From Glycine soja (lineage: Eukaryota; Streptophyta; Magnoliopsida; Fabales; Fabaceae): a stretch of DNA of 64,000 nucleotides. Where the stretch lies: positions 37,674,608 to 37,738,607 of the forward strand of contig NC_041018.1 of the NCBI RefSeq assembly GCF_004193775.1, given 5' to 3'. The position numbers were made by a program, and so were the translations under genes. Under the pieces are notes generated by a model. The model did no database searches. It saw only the letters and a program-made list of their open reading frames with translations, and was not told where the DNA came from. Shown one piece after another: positions 47,728 to 61,200 of this stretch; the first letter of the stretch is position 1; each line of letters begins with the position of its first letter.

Positions 47728-49220
47728 AATCAATCATTTTTTTCCCACAAAAGCCATAATGCAAGTGTAAAGATGAATTTTAGTTCAGTGAATTGTAGTC
47801 CAGTAGCACTGAAAAAGCGAGGAAAACTTCTTTAGAATGGTTTACTTTAAGAAAACATTATAGGTTGTTTTCATTTTCCGTTTCCACTTTAATTGCAAAA
47901 TATTACTTTGTTTTACTTTATTTTCTGCTTTCCAAAAGAGTTTGTATAGGAACTAGTAAAAACATTTTTTTTTATTGTTTTCTGTTTTCACTATTTCTTA
48001 TACAAATTTTTAAAAACATAAAATAGAAAAATGATAACAGAAAGTGTTTTCCCAAATTAAACAGCCTCTTAATTTTCCATACGAAATGTACTAATGTGAG
48101 ATTGGAATATAAGTGTAAGTTTACAATTTTTTCTTAGTACCCTTGCCTTCAATTTCATTTGATCATTTTACAAGATAAAATAATATAGCTCAAATGAGAT
48201 AGATATAATTAGTCATTACTCATTAACCACTAAGGAGGTCTAATTCAGTTGGTATTAGTCATTAACCTCAATGGTCTGCTTGATATATATGGTGGATAGA
48301 GTAAACTTTTGAAATTTGAATTGAAAAGAAAGTGAAAAGGATCAAATTAAATTTTCTCCTAGAAGTAAACATCTTTTTCTTTTCCATCTTTTTCTTTTCC
48401 ACTTTCTCTCAAACCAAAAAAAAAAAAAAACATTATTATTCACATTTTCTTTTCTTCTACCCGAACGTACCATAAGTATTCTTCCAAGGGCTATTTGATC
48501 GAGGGGATGATGAGATTTGATGCACATTAAAATAAAGCAGTTGTCAAATGAGAACTTGAACTTCAATTCCAAATATATGGATGACTTAGTTAAATGAATA
48601 ACATGTATTCTAACAAATAGTTCAATATTTACAACAAAGCATTTGCCTTCATCAATGTACGTATAGAGCATAAGGGCATTAAATGAAAACTCTCAGTATA
48701 GGTGCCTCTAAGAACTCAAGTTTTTAAGCAAAACTTAAATACTACTCTATCTTATTAGGGAGGAAAAATATACCACTGGATCAACAACATTTACATCGCT
48801 AATGTGAGTACACAATTTTGGACTGGCAGAGGAAAAACTAAATCAAATACTTTGTACACTGAAATAGTTCACTTCTCACAGAAGTGAACACCATAAAAAA
48901 CTGCTTTTCTGCTGGACATGGAACAAATTGACAGTTAAATGAAGTTTAATTAAAAAACTCAGTGACTATGCCGTGTAAAGATCTCGACATAAAACGAGCT
49001 TTGAGAAGAATTACTACTTAACATGAATATAATCCTCAGCCATACGCCATGGGCATCAAATTTCTTGCATTAGAGAACTTCAGTTATTAGGTAATCATCA
49101 GTGTAAATGCAGTGAGGAACAAGATGACTTTGCACTTGTGCAAAGGGTTCTCTTCATCCAATCAGATGGCAACTTTATCACTGTGGAGCAACACTTATTT
49201 TGAGGCCTTAAAAGATCTTA
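47728..49220. other. Intergenic region between convergent WRKY gene 2 and the formin gene
   Basis: It contains the 3' UTRs of both genes. About 47869-48070 (TTTTCATTTTCCGTTTCC..., with a roughly complementary GTTTTCCCAAATTAAACAG end) and about 48270-48480 look like small T-rich transposon remnants. No gene. Confidence 0.4.
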
Positions 49221-52200
49221 TCATTTAATATTCCCACTCTTTATGGTGGTCCCTAACATCTGTTCAGACTCCTTTTTAGCAGCAGCTAGCTTCGACTTCT
49301 CACTTTCAGCTTCCTTATCTGCTCTCTTTTTTTCTAATTCAATCTGCTTGCAATTTTCTTCATGCGCTTTTATGAACATTCTCACAAAGTTGAGGAGAGT
49401 AGATACAACTAAAGATAAAAAAAGAATCAAATCCAAAAAAAGGTCACCATGGAGTTTAATGTGAAACAATGATTTTCTGTTTATCATTAATTCATAATCA
49501 AATTGTTTCAAGTATTTCCGTATTGACACTCACTTTTGGTTTTAAAAATTGTTTAGTCAAATAATTCCATGTTACTGCAATCAATTTTTCATCCAAAATC
49601 TATTAAGTTTCGAAGAAAGGTGCTTTAAAACCTAAGAAACAGAAAAAACTGAGATGTTTTCTCATCCTCTTCTTTTTAATGGTCCTATCTCAATGGTGTG
49701 GGTCATTTGGAGCCGTTCTGCATGTGATGAGGCATGAGCTTGGTGGGAGTGTCTGTTTTCTTTGTTTTTTGAGAAAACTAAAAACAGTTTTTGAAAATAG
49801 AAATCAAATACACCCTATGTTTGCAGTGTTTTTTTTTTCTTTTGTCCTTCCCTAACTCCTCTTTACAACTAAACACAACATAAAGGGAGTCCCTAAATAT
49901 AACAATCACAATGATGCCTAATTGAGATCCACAACCAATTCTTAAACATATAGTTCTTGAAAGAGAACATGGGAAAATGATAATGTAGACTAATTAAAAA
50001 TAGCTAGTTACCTTGTTCAAATGGGACACGTGCTGGATCTTCACCAAAGTACAAAGCCAATGCATCTGCATTTCTACCCTGGTACATCCAAATTCAGAAT
50101 ATCAGATACATCCCTTTTGTATCTGCAATTCATCATTTAAGCAAAAAGCTATCCTCAAAAGGAAAGAATTAAAATCCATACCACATTGGCATATAGTTGA
50201 GCCAAAGACCTCACTTCAGCCTCAGCATAAGAAAGAAATTCCTTCAAAATCTGAACAGTACCAAATGGGGAACAAAAAAATCATTTAAGGAAATGCTAAA
50301 CACTTGATCACTGTTAAAATTGTATGGAAAAATCAATATATCAGATGAATTGCGCATAACCGTAACAGAACGGTAACTATGTCTATGCGCCTGAGATACT
50401 TCACATCACTGTTAATCACTTCATCCTATGGATGATGCTGCATAACTGACCCAGATTTGCATTAATCTGTTGCAATTGTAGCTATGCAGTTCTGTTGTCA
50501 TAATATTAAGGCCAACATAAATTAAATATATTTATCGTCATATTCTCATTAAGGAAAATGCACCCTGTGCTCATAGCATGTTAATATTCAGCATGCCAAG
50601 ATTTACATTGATGTTTGTAGCATGCATAGCCTAGGCCAAGCTTCTACAATGTATATTGATCCAAATTCATTAGAATTCAGAATCAGTTTATTCTGACTGA
50701 ACCATTTAGGTGACCTGCTATATATCATACCTGGCAGAAATTTTCTGACACAGGTCCATCATTCTCTGATGCAGTCAATTCCTGAACTACTTTCTCCAGT
50801 CCTTTACTAACAGCTTGCATTTCCTCTGCCAAATATTTTAATTGTATCTGTATGAAATACATGCTTATAACTCAGCTTACACCAAAATCCAAACAGAAAG
50901 AACTGAAACCACCTGATATAACAGTAGAATAAAGAAGAAGAAACCTTGGTTGCAGCCTCCAAACTCCCTAGGTCTTTGTGGAAATCTAGAAGTTCTGGAA
51001 GCTTTTCAGCAAGCACCTACAACTCAAAAAATCATCAAAACAATTAATATCTAGCTTATTTCACAGGAAGGCACAAAGCAAAAATATACATTGAACAACA
51101 CAGCTGGACTAGACAATTCGCTGGCAGACTTATGGTGCAATAACCAATAAGCACAATGCAGGAAATTCTGTACTTCGTAGAAAGAACATACATTTGCAGT
51201 TGAATCTCAAAGAAAATCATGATAAAATAAGGAAATATGATGATCATTCCTAAGAGGTAATGAGGAAATAGAAAAACTGATCCTAAGAGAGAATCTAAGA
51301 TATCCTAAAAGATGAAATATTCTAACAAATGTCAATATGCATTGCAATTATGTTACACTATATTTGTAGAGTGAACCTATTTTTTTCTCCATAAGTTCAT
51401 GTTTCTATTTCGTTACTGAAAATAATGTAGAAGGAAAAAGATTCTAGTACCCTAGCTTCATAGTTTCTCTTGAAAATATTTACTTAACCATTTCACATGT
51501 AGACACCTGTCTTATTTTTCAAAATGGCTCAAATAGGGCGTCATATCATTACAACAGTCTAGAACCACGAGGGAAGGCTTTGAACAATGCAGATTTTAGT
51601 CTTTTTCCATATTTTTTCCCAATGTATAAAATCCTTGGTGGAAAACAATAGTTAGTACTTAGTAGTAATTCAATCTTTATATAGAGAAAGTAAATCATCT
51701 ATTTTTCTCACTATCTCAAACCATTGAGTCAAATTCCCAAAGGAAGAAACATAAATTCTTCTTAACAAGCCGAGAGGGATGGATATTTCAATATTGGAGA
51801 AGCAAATGATATCTTTCTCAATATGAATCAGGACTTTCCAGTGTATCGTATTGTTTTCTATCTATTTGTTTTCATCCATCCTTGAATACTCTTGATCCTG
51901 TTATAATCTGAGTCAATTTATATTTCTTCTTTGAAGAGAAAAGCTCAAGGAATATAGAAATCACATTAGGTTATTGCAATTTGGGAATTGTTAATATCCC
52001 TTTTGGTTGGGTATACCACCAAAGTATTCCTTATAGGGAATTGTGCATTCCTCTTACCTCGAACTAGTTTTTGGGAATCAATTAGTGCATGTTTGGATTA
52101 AAGTTTGCAAACTTAAGTTGAGTTAAATTAAGTTTGCAAACTGAGTTTACAAAAGTAACCCAAGTCTTCCTTTTGTAAAACTGGGTTTCAAGACAAAATT

Positions 52201-55200
52201 TTCATTGCAAACACACTTTTGGGGGTAACCAAACATGTTACCAAAATGAGTTAACTCTCCAAAAGTATGTTCAACATCCAAAAGTATTTCTTCAATTGAT
52301 AACCAAACATAGCCTTAGGCATGGTCTGTTACTCTAGTCCTTGGACCACCTATAGATGTTCATTCTTGCAAACTTCACATTCCAATGTCTAGTTTGGGCA
52401 CAAAGGTGATGTTAAGATCCCACATTGGCTGTATTGTATATAAGGCCAAAGTACTCCTAGTAATGACTTAGGCAATCCTTTCCCCTTGAGTTAGCATTGG
52501 AGGTTCAGTTATGTCCATATTTTAATAAGAAAGGTTAAACGTCACTTTTGGTCCATTATGTTTTAGTGTTTTTCATTTTTGGTACATTAAGTTTTAAAAG
52601 TTTCATTTTGGTACATTAAATTTTAAAAGTTTCATGTTGTTCCTTTATGTTCTTGAAAGTTTTATTTTGATTATTTCTTTTGTTTTCTATTAAAAACGTT
52701 AGTGCTCCATCAATGTTTTAAATTTTAAGGGAGTACTAAATATAAGTAAAATAATGGCAGCTAAAATTATTAATTATTTCAAAATTTAAAACATTGACGG
52801 AGCACTAACGTTTTTCACGGAAAACGAAAGAAAGGACCAAAATGAAACTTTTGAAAACATAAAAGAATGAAATTTTTAAAACTTAATGTACTAAAGTGAA
52901 AAAACACTAAAACATAATGGACTGTAAAATGAGAGAAAATATAGAGGAATGATAGAGTGAAAACCATGTCAGAGTATATAGCGGATGCTTGTTTATATTG
53001 ACAGGTAGTATTGATTACACATAATTAGAGGATATTCAATTTCCTCTAAATTAGATCCTATAAATTAGATCCTCTAAATTAGATATCACATCCTATCAAA
53101 TCATTATACAATAAACTCCTAATTCTCAACAAGGACCAATAGTGACACTTAGGCAATAAGAAGCATCAGCTCACTACCTAAATATACTGGCTGCAGACCC
53201 TCAATTATTCCATACATACAAATCATGGCTTTCTTTCATGCTTCTTGGGATTTCCTTCTTATAAGCTCTGCTGGAAATGTATGATGCTCCCTCAAGTTTA
53301 TAGTAAGTTTCTGACAGTTAACTTTCATGTCATGAGGAATATCTTATATTTTATATTGATTGCCAACATGGCAACATCTACAGTCCTATTTTCTCGTTCT
53401 TATTTTCAAAGGCAAAAGGGCATCACTTAAAAATTTAATCAGCAGAAAACAGACAAATTCAATATATATTTGTGTGTGTGTGTGATTGGGTGTGTCAAAA
53501 TATAGAACATAAACAGACAAACAATATGCCAAACTATAAATTACTCTCTCAACCTTATTACATGCCGCATTTCCCCAATCAGTGCATCAATATATACTAA
53601 GAAATGAAGATGTTTTCAGAAAACAGTATCATTTTACTTACAATTTGTACACAAAGGAGGAACTAAACTCCTTGTACAGAAACAATTAATATTGAAATTT
53701 AAGGAGACCAGGTCGTTTACCTTACAAAGATAATGCATAAGAGTCATCTTGTTGTTTCTGGCACGTGTATCAGTGAGTTTAAGGAGACTATCCAATCGAA
53801 ACCCCACAGCCGAACCTACAATAATCATATAAATTAACAAGAAAGCAATCAAGACTACAGTGGTTCTATTTCCAATAAAATTTAATTTATGAAGACCGAG
53901 AATAAATGTTAAACACAAACTATAGAATGCACATAAATTATATGACTCAGGGTCTGTTTGGGTAAGCTTATCCAGAAGCACTTCTAGAAGAAGAAAATAA
54001 TGAAATGAGCTTCTCCATAAGCTAAAATTAGCTTATGCATAAGCTAAAACTAGTAGAAGCTCTCTCATATAGCTTCTCTAAAGGATGATTTTTTAACTTA
54101 TGCATAAGCTAATTTTAGCTTATCGAAAAAATCATTTCATTTTTTCTTCTTATTTTCTTCTCTTAGGATTTAGAAGTGCTTCTGGATAAGCTTACTCAAA
54201 CAGACCCTTAAGAGTATCTGAGAAGTCCAAGTTTGATTATAAACTTTTCTACATTATTTGTCCACAAACATGATTTCTGATGGTGAAATGGTGAATGCTA
54301 AAGCTTTAACTCACCTCTTGCAGTTCCATGGTTCAAAGCATTACCCAGAGAAAGAATGGTCTGCATGATTCTTTTCAACTTGACTGAATTCCTTATCTGA
54401 TACACATAACAATGGAAGCTGAAGAGAAAAAGGATATTGACTAAGGAAATAGAGTATTCAAAAGAAAAGAAAAAAAAGAAATGCATGACTTACCTGTTCA
54501 GATGCATCATTTACAATATTCAAGTCCCTTTTAAGCTCTGAAACCTACATGAATATTACATGGCAAGGTGCATCAGAACAGCTAAATTTTTAATGGCAGG
54601 AAAACAGAATTATTTAATAACTAAAAAGCACTGTGTGGTTGTCTTCTGACCTGGGTTAAGAATTGCATCTTAAAAGCGAAAACTCTTAGCTTGTTTTCCA
54701 CTCTTGGCACTTTCATTAATTCTAAGAAGAACTATCACAAAATGCAACAGCAAATAAGAATGAAATGAAAAAAAATAAAAATAAAAGCGATCTTGAAGAT
54801 GATTTGCATTGCAAAAATTATATATGGCATGTTAGATATATTAGCGACCTTAAATGATATCTCTATTTGCAAAAAAAATTAACACTGGTCATAAATGTAT
54901 GCACAGGTTTACATAAAAACAAAGAGATTGATGGGTCTAGTTATATTGTTCACTACTGATTATAATTTTATTGTTCCATTAATGCTAGACAAGTCATCCT
55001 AACAAAAGTTGCTTTAAGTGGGAAAAATGAGTTAAAAGCAACAAATGGTAAAACTCCACTCACCTGTTCACACTTTCCCAAGTTGTCCTTATCCCCATTA
55101 TAGTTCTGCATATAAAGTAAGGCTATAACTTAAATAAACATAGATTGCATCAAAGTTGCTGATGTTCCTCTTATGACGTAAAGTTCTGGTAAAAGAAACA

Positions 55201-58200
55201 AGGAAAGGGCATGATACCTTCAGCATTTCCATCTCTTCTTTGGTTGGAGAGAATTTTATGAGGTTCTCAACTTGATCAACATCCAATACTGAATCATCCA
55301 ATGCAAGCACAGCACACTGAAAGACAATGATTAGCACATGAGAATACAATTATAAATTGGCATGTTTCTCTGCGATTGGAGACATTCCTTTCTGACTAAT
55401 TGAATGGTTTAAAATTTGGGATTTTCAATTAAAACTTCAAAGTTCAAACAAAATAAGGGCATTCAATAGTCAAGAAGGAAATTATGTGATTAGAAATAAC
55501 ATTACAAGGAGCATTAAATGACAACTACTAAATTAAGTTTTAAGGCAAAGGGAATGTAAGATGACCATGATAGGTATTTTTATTAAATGCTTCAAGAAAG
55601 AAATGGGCATATCTTAAAACTGTTGCAGGTTTTAAGTGTTAAAATATGACCAATTATTGAATTCAAAGTTGAATATAATAATAAAATAGTAACAACGGAT
55701 GCAAGTTCTTAATTAAAGCAAGATTATAGCTTATGCAACCTTCAAAATGTCATAAATTCATTATTGGTTGTTAATATAATCACCAGCTGTTCAGGTGTAA
55801 GTGTATAACCATATAACCCAACCACGTGGTAACTGCCCAGGCTAACTATATTGAATACCTAATGGCCAGAATACTTGAGAAATACATTTTGTTTTCTCAA
55901 TTAGGTGAATTGAAAGAGTAAATTGAGTTTGGTTTAGAATCTTCCAAGACACTAAAATACTAAATTGAATAAATCAGGTTTGTTGAAACTAGCTACGGAG
56001 ATTTAGAGGAAGATAAAACACTTTAGTGTTTCGTAATATAATATTTTACAGTGGAACCAAAGGCCTAACATTCCTCATACCACTGAAGGAAGTCAGTGAA
56101 AAGGCTGGTGGTGGTTGCTGAGGATCAGTGGCATGTGCAATGTGATTAAAAAAGGCCGGAGAAAAAGGAGGCGGTGCAATTTGTGCAGCATTATCTGAGT
56201 GGAGAGGTTGACTATGAAGAGCATAGCATCCTGGCTATATCTCCTCCTTCGTTCCATATCTTATAATCTCAACAAGGACTATTCATGAATTTTCGGTCTG
56301 TATACATCTCTGCCAATAGGTTTTTTTAGATAAAAACTAAAATAAAATTGTGTCAAGAAGGACAAGAGCCTCATCTGAATAGAAGAGAAAGTATTCTACC
56401 AATCTTATTGAATTTATATATTTCAAGGAAAAATATAAAATCAAGCCAAATATTTAAGTTAGTGAAGTCATAGAAGCAAAGCATGTGCATACTGCTTTAA
56501 AGCCATAATAGATATCCACATAATTTGAACCAGGCTTTTCAACTTGCATTTAAACATCAAGAAAGCCCAAATCTTGATCCACATATGAGAAAGACTACTT
56601 GCTAGGTGAAAAAAAAACCCATTTGAAACGATGAATTCTTCCATATCATCTATTCCTTAAAGCAGATATGAGTTACAAAGGTTTAAAACAATGACTGAGA
56701 ATGAATGTTCTCTTGGACATAAATTCAAATAAAAATTTCATAGCAATTATGTGTTAATAAATATCATAATGGATAGTATCTCACCATCAGATCAGGCAAA
56801 GGGATTTTGACTTTTGTAAGCATGATCTCACAGTTATATGCCCGCCTGAGCTCAATCTGCAAGGTAACATGAATCTTTTATCAAGAACTCAAATTCTATA
56901 AAATGTCTTGACTCTTGAATCTTGACAAGAATTAAATGAAGAACTTAAGCCTTAATGAATGGCATGAGACACGAAGCCAGGAGACTAAACAAAACCTACA
57001 CAGATAGATCACAACTAATTCACTAGTAAAAAAGAAAATGAAATTATCATCCAGTTCCTATAATGAAAAACATCACACATACATGTGCACAGTCAAGAGA
57101 AAATGGAGGAATAGAAGCACTTATTTAAAAATGTCAATTTCTAACAATTTTGTTTTTAAATTTTAGACCTAATATTTTAATGAGTTCATTAAACAAGTAT
57201 GAGAATAGATAAAGGGCTTTTTTTGAGACCTTTCGGGATGAAAAATGGAGATGAAAAGCTACTTGTCTGTTGTCTTTACCAACAGTGGAGAGTAGTTAAT
57301 ATCTGAACTAATTAGACTGGACAGGTATTAACTATTAATGAAAAGGCATATGGCATACCAATTGAACTTTGTCAACTTTAAGTGAGGAGCGGCGAGTCAT
57401 CTTTCCTCCTTTTCCATCATTAGAATTTGGTGCAGCTGCAGAGAACAAACTCTCAAGTTCTGACATGTCAAACTCTGGAGCCCTAACACCAAAAAGGTTT
57501 TAAAATAAGAATAAACAGTAAACACAATTCATATAAGTTCAGATTTTTATAACTACAAAGTTAGAAAGACTTAATTCATACCTACAAAATTCATCTAGTT
57601 TCTGTGTCTCAGCCCATAAGCTTCCTTGCATTGCCCTCGTTAATTTTAACCAATGGTAAGGTTTCAGATTGCTCCTTTTAGTCTGAGACTGACCTTTTGG
57701 ATTAGCACGCAACAGGCTGCCACGTCCCTTTGCACCGAATGGAGCAGAAGGTGGTCCGGGAACAGCAGGTTTTGACAACCCATTGGCAGCAAGAGGAGGT
57801 GGGGGAGGTGGAACATTTGCGGAGTTCTTAGACAAAGAATTCTGGGATGCAGAAGCTGGAGGAGGGGGTGGTGGTGGCGCTAATGGTGATGGAGTAGAAC
57901 TAGAATGGCTAGGAGGTGGAGGTGGGGGAGGAGGGCCAGGCGTACCAACAGACTTGCTCATACTCGATGAAGAAGAAAGAGGGTGGGAGGCTGAAGAAGG
58001 AAACCCAGACAGTGGAGGAGGAGGAGGTATCGAGGATGACGAAGCCTGATTAGTTGAAGATGGAGGTGTAGGTGGAGGCGGTGGTGGAGGAGGACCTTTA
58101 AATGAATCTTTGGCAGTGGCAAGTGATGTTCCAGGAAGGGAAGGGGCTGGAGGATGGGATAAAGACTTGGTTGGAGGAGCTGGCATTGAAAGGGGCGGAG

Positions 58201-61200
58201 GAGGAGGAGGACTAACCAATGATTTCTTACCTTCATCATGCGTTGCATTTTCAGGGTACTGTGTAGCATTAGATTGCATCAATTTTGAAGTATGCTCGCT
58301 CTGAGGAGGAGGTGGTGGTGGTGGTGGTGGTGGAGGAGGAGTGACAGCTGCAGGAGCAATGGATCCAAAAGTCTTTTCCATGGCAGTAAGAGCATCAACT
58401 GAAGTTTTTAATGGTAAAGATGGAAGCAATGGTGGTGATGATGTTGGAGGAACAATTGTAGAACTAGGCTCTAAAGAATTTGGCACCTTGGAGTCTAAAG
58501 GAGGCAAAGTAGAAGGCGGAGGAGATACTTTCACTGCATGAGTGACTTCTTTGATATCCATTGGTGCATGATCCTGCAACACAGATGTTATTCCAAGAGA
58601 TGATGGTGCACTATGATACCTTGAGATAGCTACAGGTGAACCTTGCAAGGAGTTAAAAAAAGAAGCTGAAGCAGATCGAACAGCTGAACGCACCCGTGGT
58701 GAAATTATTTTAGATTGAGTGGGAAGCTGAAGTGCAACCTGCAATTCTTGAGGTTCAATCTTCTTTTTAATTAGGTTTGCATCAACAGGTGGCTCAAGTA
58801 AGGGACCATATTGTTTCCTCTGAACTGTGGATGTGACACTCTTGACATCATTTTCCGGCAATACCATTTGTTCTAATTGTCCCATCTTTTTCACTGAATT
58901 TGCATCAGTCGATGGTTGAATTAAGGGAAAAGATTGTTTCCCATGAGCCATAGATGGAGGATAGTTGGTATCATTTTCCAACAATGACTTGGATTCTAAT
59001 GATTCGGTATCCTTTTCCTTTGAATCTAATCGTTCCATCTTTTGTTTCATTGAATTTGCATCTTTTGATGGTTCAATTAAGGGCATAGACTGCTCCCCAT
59101 GAGCCATGGATGTAGGAACCTTGGTATTGTTTTCCACCAATGCCTTTGATGCTAATGACTTAATATCCTTCTCCTTGGATTCTAATGATCCACTCTTCTT
59201 TTTTATTAAGTTTGAATCCATTGATGGCTCACTTAAGGGGATGGATCGATTCTCGTGAGCCGTAGATGCAGTAAACTTGGTATCATTTTCTAATGATTGT
59301 TTTGTTTCTAATGATTCAACCTCCTTTTTAATAGAATCTGAATCTGTTGAGGGCCCAAATGAGGGAATAGGTTGGTTCCCCTGACCTATACATTCAAGAC
59401 TCTCAATGTTATTTCCTGACAATGCCTTTGATTGTAATGATTCTGTCTTATTTTCCATAGGAACATCCACTGATGATCCCAAGGAGGATGTGGAAACTTT
59501 CTCCTGAACTGTTGAAGTCAGATTCTTTGAATCATTTCGTGCCTTTTTAGTAGAATCTGAATCTGTTGAGGGCCCAAATGAGGGAATAGGTTGGTCCCCC
59601 TGACCTAAACATTCAAGACTCTCAACGTTATTTCCTGACAATGCCTTTAATTGTAATAGTTCTGTCTTATTTTCCATAGGAACATCAACTGATGATCCCA
59701 AGGAGGACGTAGAATGTTTCTCCTGAACTGTTGAAGTCAGATTCTTTGAGTCACTGTGTTCCTTCGAATCAAGTTTAGATTTTCCAGATGACTCCTTTTG
59801 CAAGCCACTTGTTGAAGCAGAAATCCCACTGTCCAGTCTTTCAAGAAAGATATTTGATGCTGTGATCTGTTGGAGCACACTTGCTACCTCTGCCTTTGAA
59901 TCTAGCCAGTCCACATTGCTGAAAATTTCCTTGACCTTAGCAAATGCTTCAACGGGTAGGCCTTCTTTCTCCTCAACATGAGGCAGATCAATTGAAATAA
60001 CAGAAGACGAAGCATCCATATCTGAGAAAAGAACCTTCAACCAGAAATACAGCATATACCCGACAAACATCAAGTTGGTTTTATTGCTAATCATTTATTA
60101 AAAACAGGAGAGAAAGATAGAGATTAATACCTCCACTCTAAAGTTTTTAGGAAAGTAGTCTTTAGCATTCCATAATATGTCAAGCTCATCACGGTTAAGC
60201 ATCAAAATATTTGATCTTATGAATGCTGTATTAAACATCACCCGAAACATCATTTCTTCATGCTCTAAATCACTGTTCAGATGAATACACTCAAAAACGA
60301 CATCACCTTGAACATGACAATGGATGTCAATCTTAACTAGTTCACAATCAGCCTGTAACAAAAATAAATAAATAAAGGGAAATGGGGAAAACAATAATTC
60401 CTTATTTAAGAACCCTGTGTAAGTAGAATTTAAATAGAGGAAAATGAAGAAATAATAATACTTCATTTTGATTTTAACTTAGTTCATCTGTGTCAACTGA
60501 TAGAATCCTGTGTAGTATTAAGTAGAAACAAAATATCCAAACTGCAATTAAATTTAATATAAATCTATGTTGATTTTTACAAACTGTATCTACACAAATC
60601 ATAAGAGCACCCCTAGATCAATTAATGCAAATTTTGCTAACTTTGAGAGCAAAATTTATTTTAACCCATACAATGAAATGACATGATGAATCATCATTGC
60701 AAAACAATTGGCATACTCTCAGTTCTAGTTTAGATTGGCAACCCATGGACGATAATATTTCCATACAGATATTCTCCTTTAAAGCTCTACAGGTTTTCTT
60801 CCATTCTGTTCATGAGAAAAGATGGTCCATTTCCTGCTCAAACCATCCCTCCTCAGATCGCATCAAAGCCACCAGCCCCACCACCATTTTGCAACAAAAC
60901 CCCTCCCCAATTTACAGAGAACATAAAACATTTAGAAAGATCCTGCTTAAAATGAATTAACATAGTTCCAATTTTATCTAAATAATTTTGGTAATCACTG
61001 ACTTCAGCTAGCACCGTAACTTTGAATAAAAATTGTCATATTTTAAGAAGAAAAAGAAAAGAAGTGATGTTCAGTTGGATTACCATATGTCTTTGCATAT
61101 GTTGTCTTCCTGTCTGTATGTATACAGTAATTCAATAAAGGAATTCCACAGCATTGCTTATGATTAAAATTGATATAATTAAACATAATCATATAATGGA

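Noticed and set aside
53634..53981. 115-codon minus-strand frame
   Set aside because: Only 53721-53815 is real (formin exon 12); the rest is intron and MITE.
57783..58541. Glycine-rich open frames on the plus strand
   Set aside because: They are the complement of proline codons in the formin FH1 exon; no splice partners or promoter.
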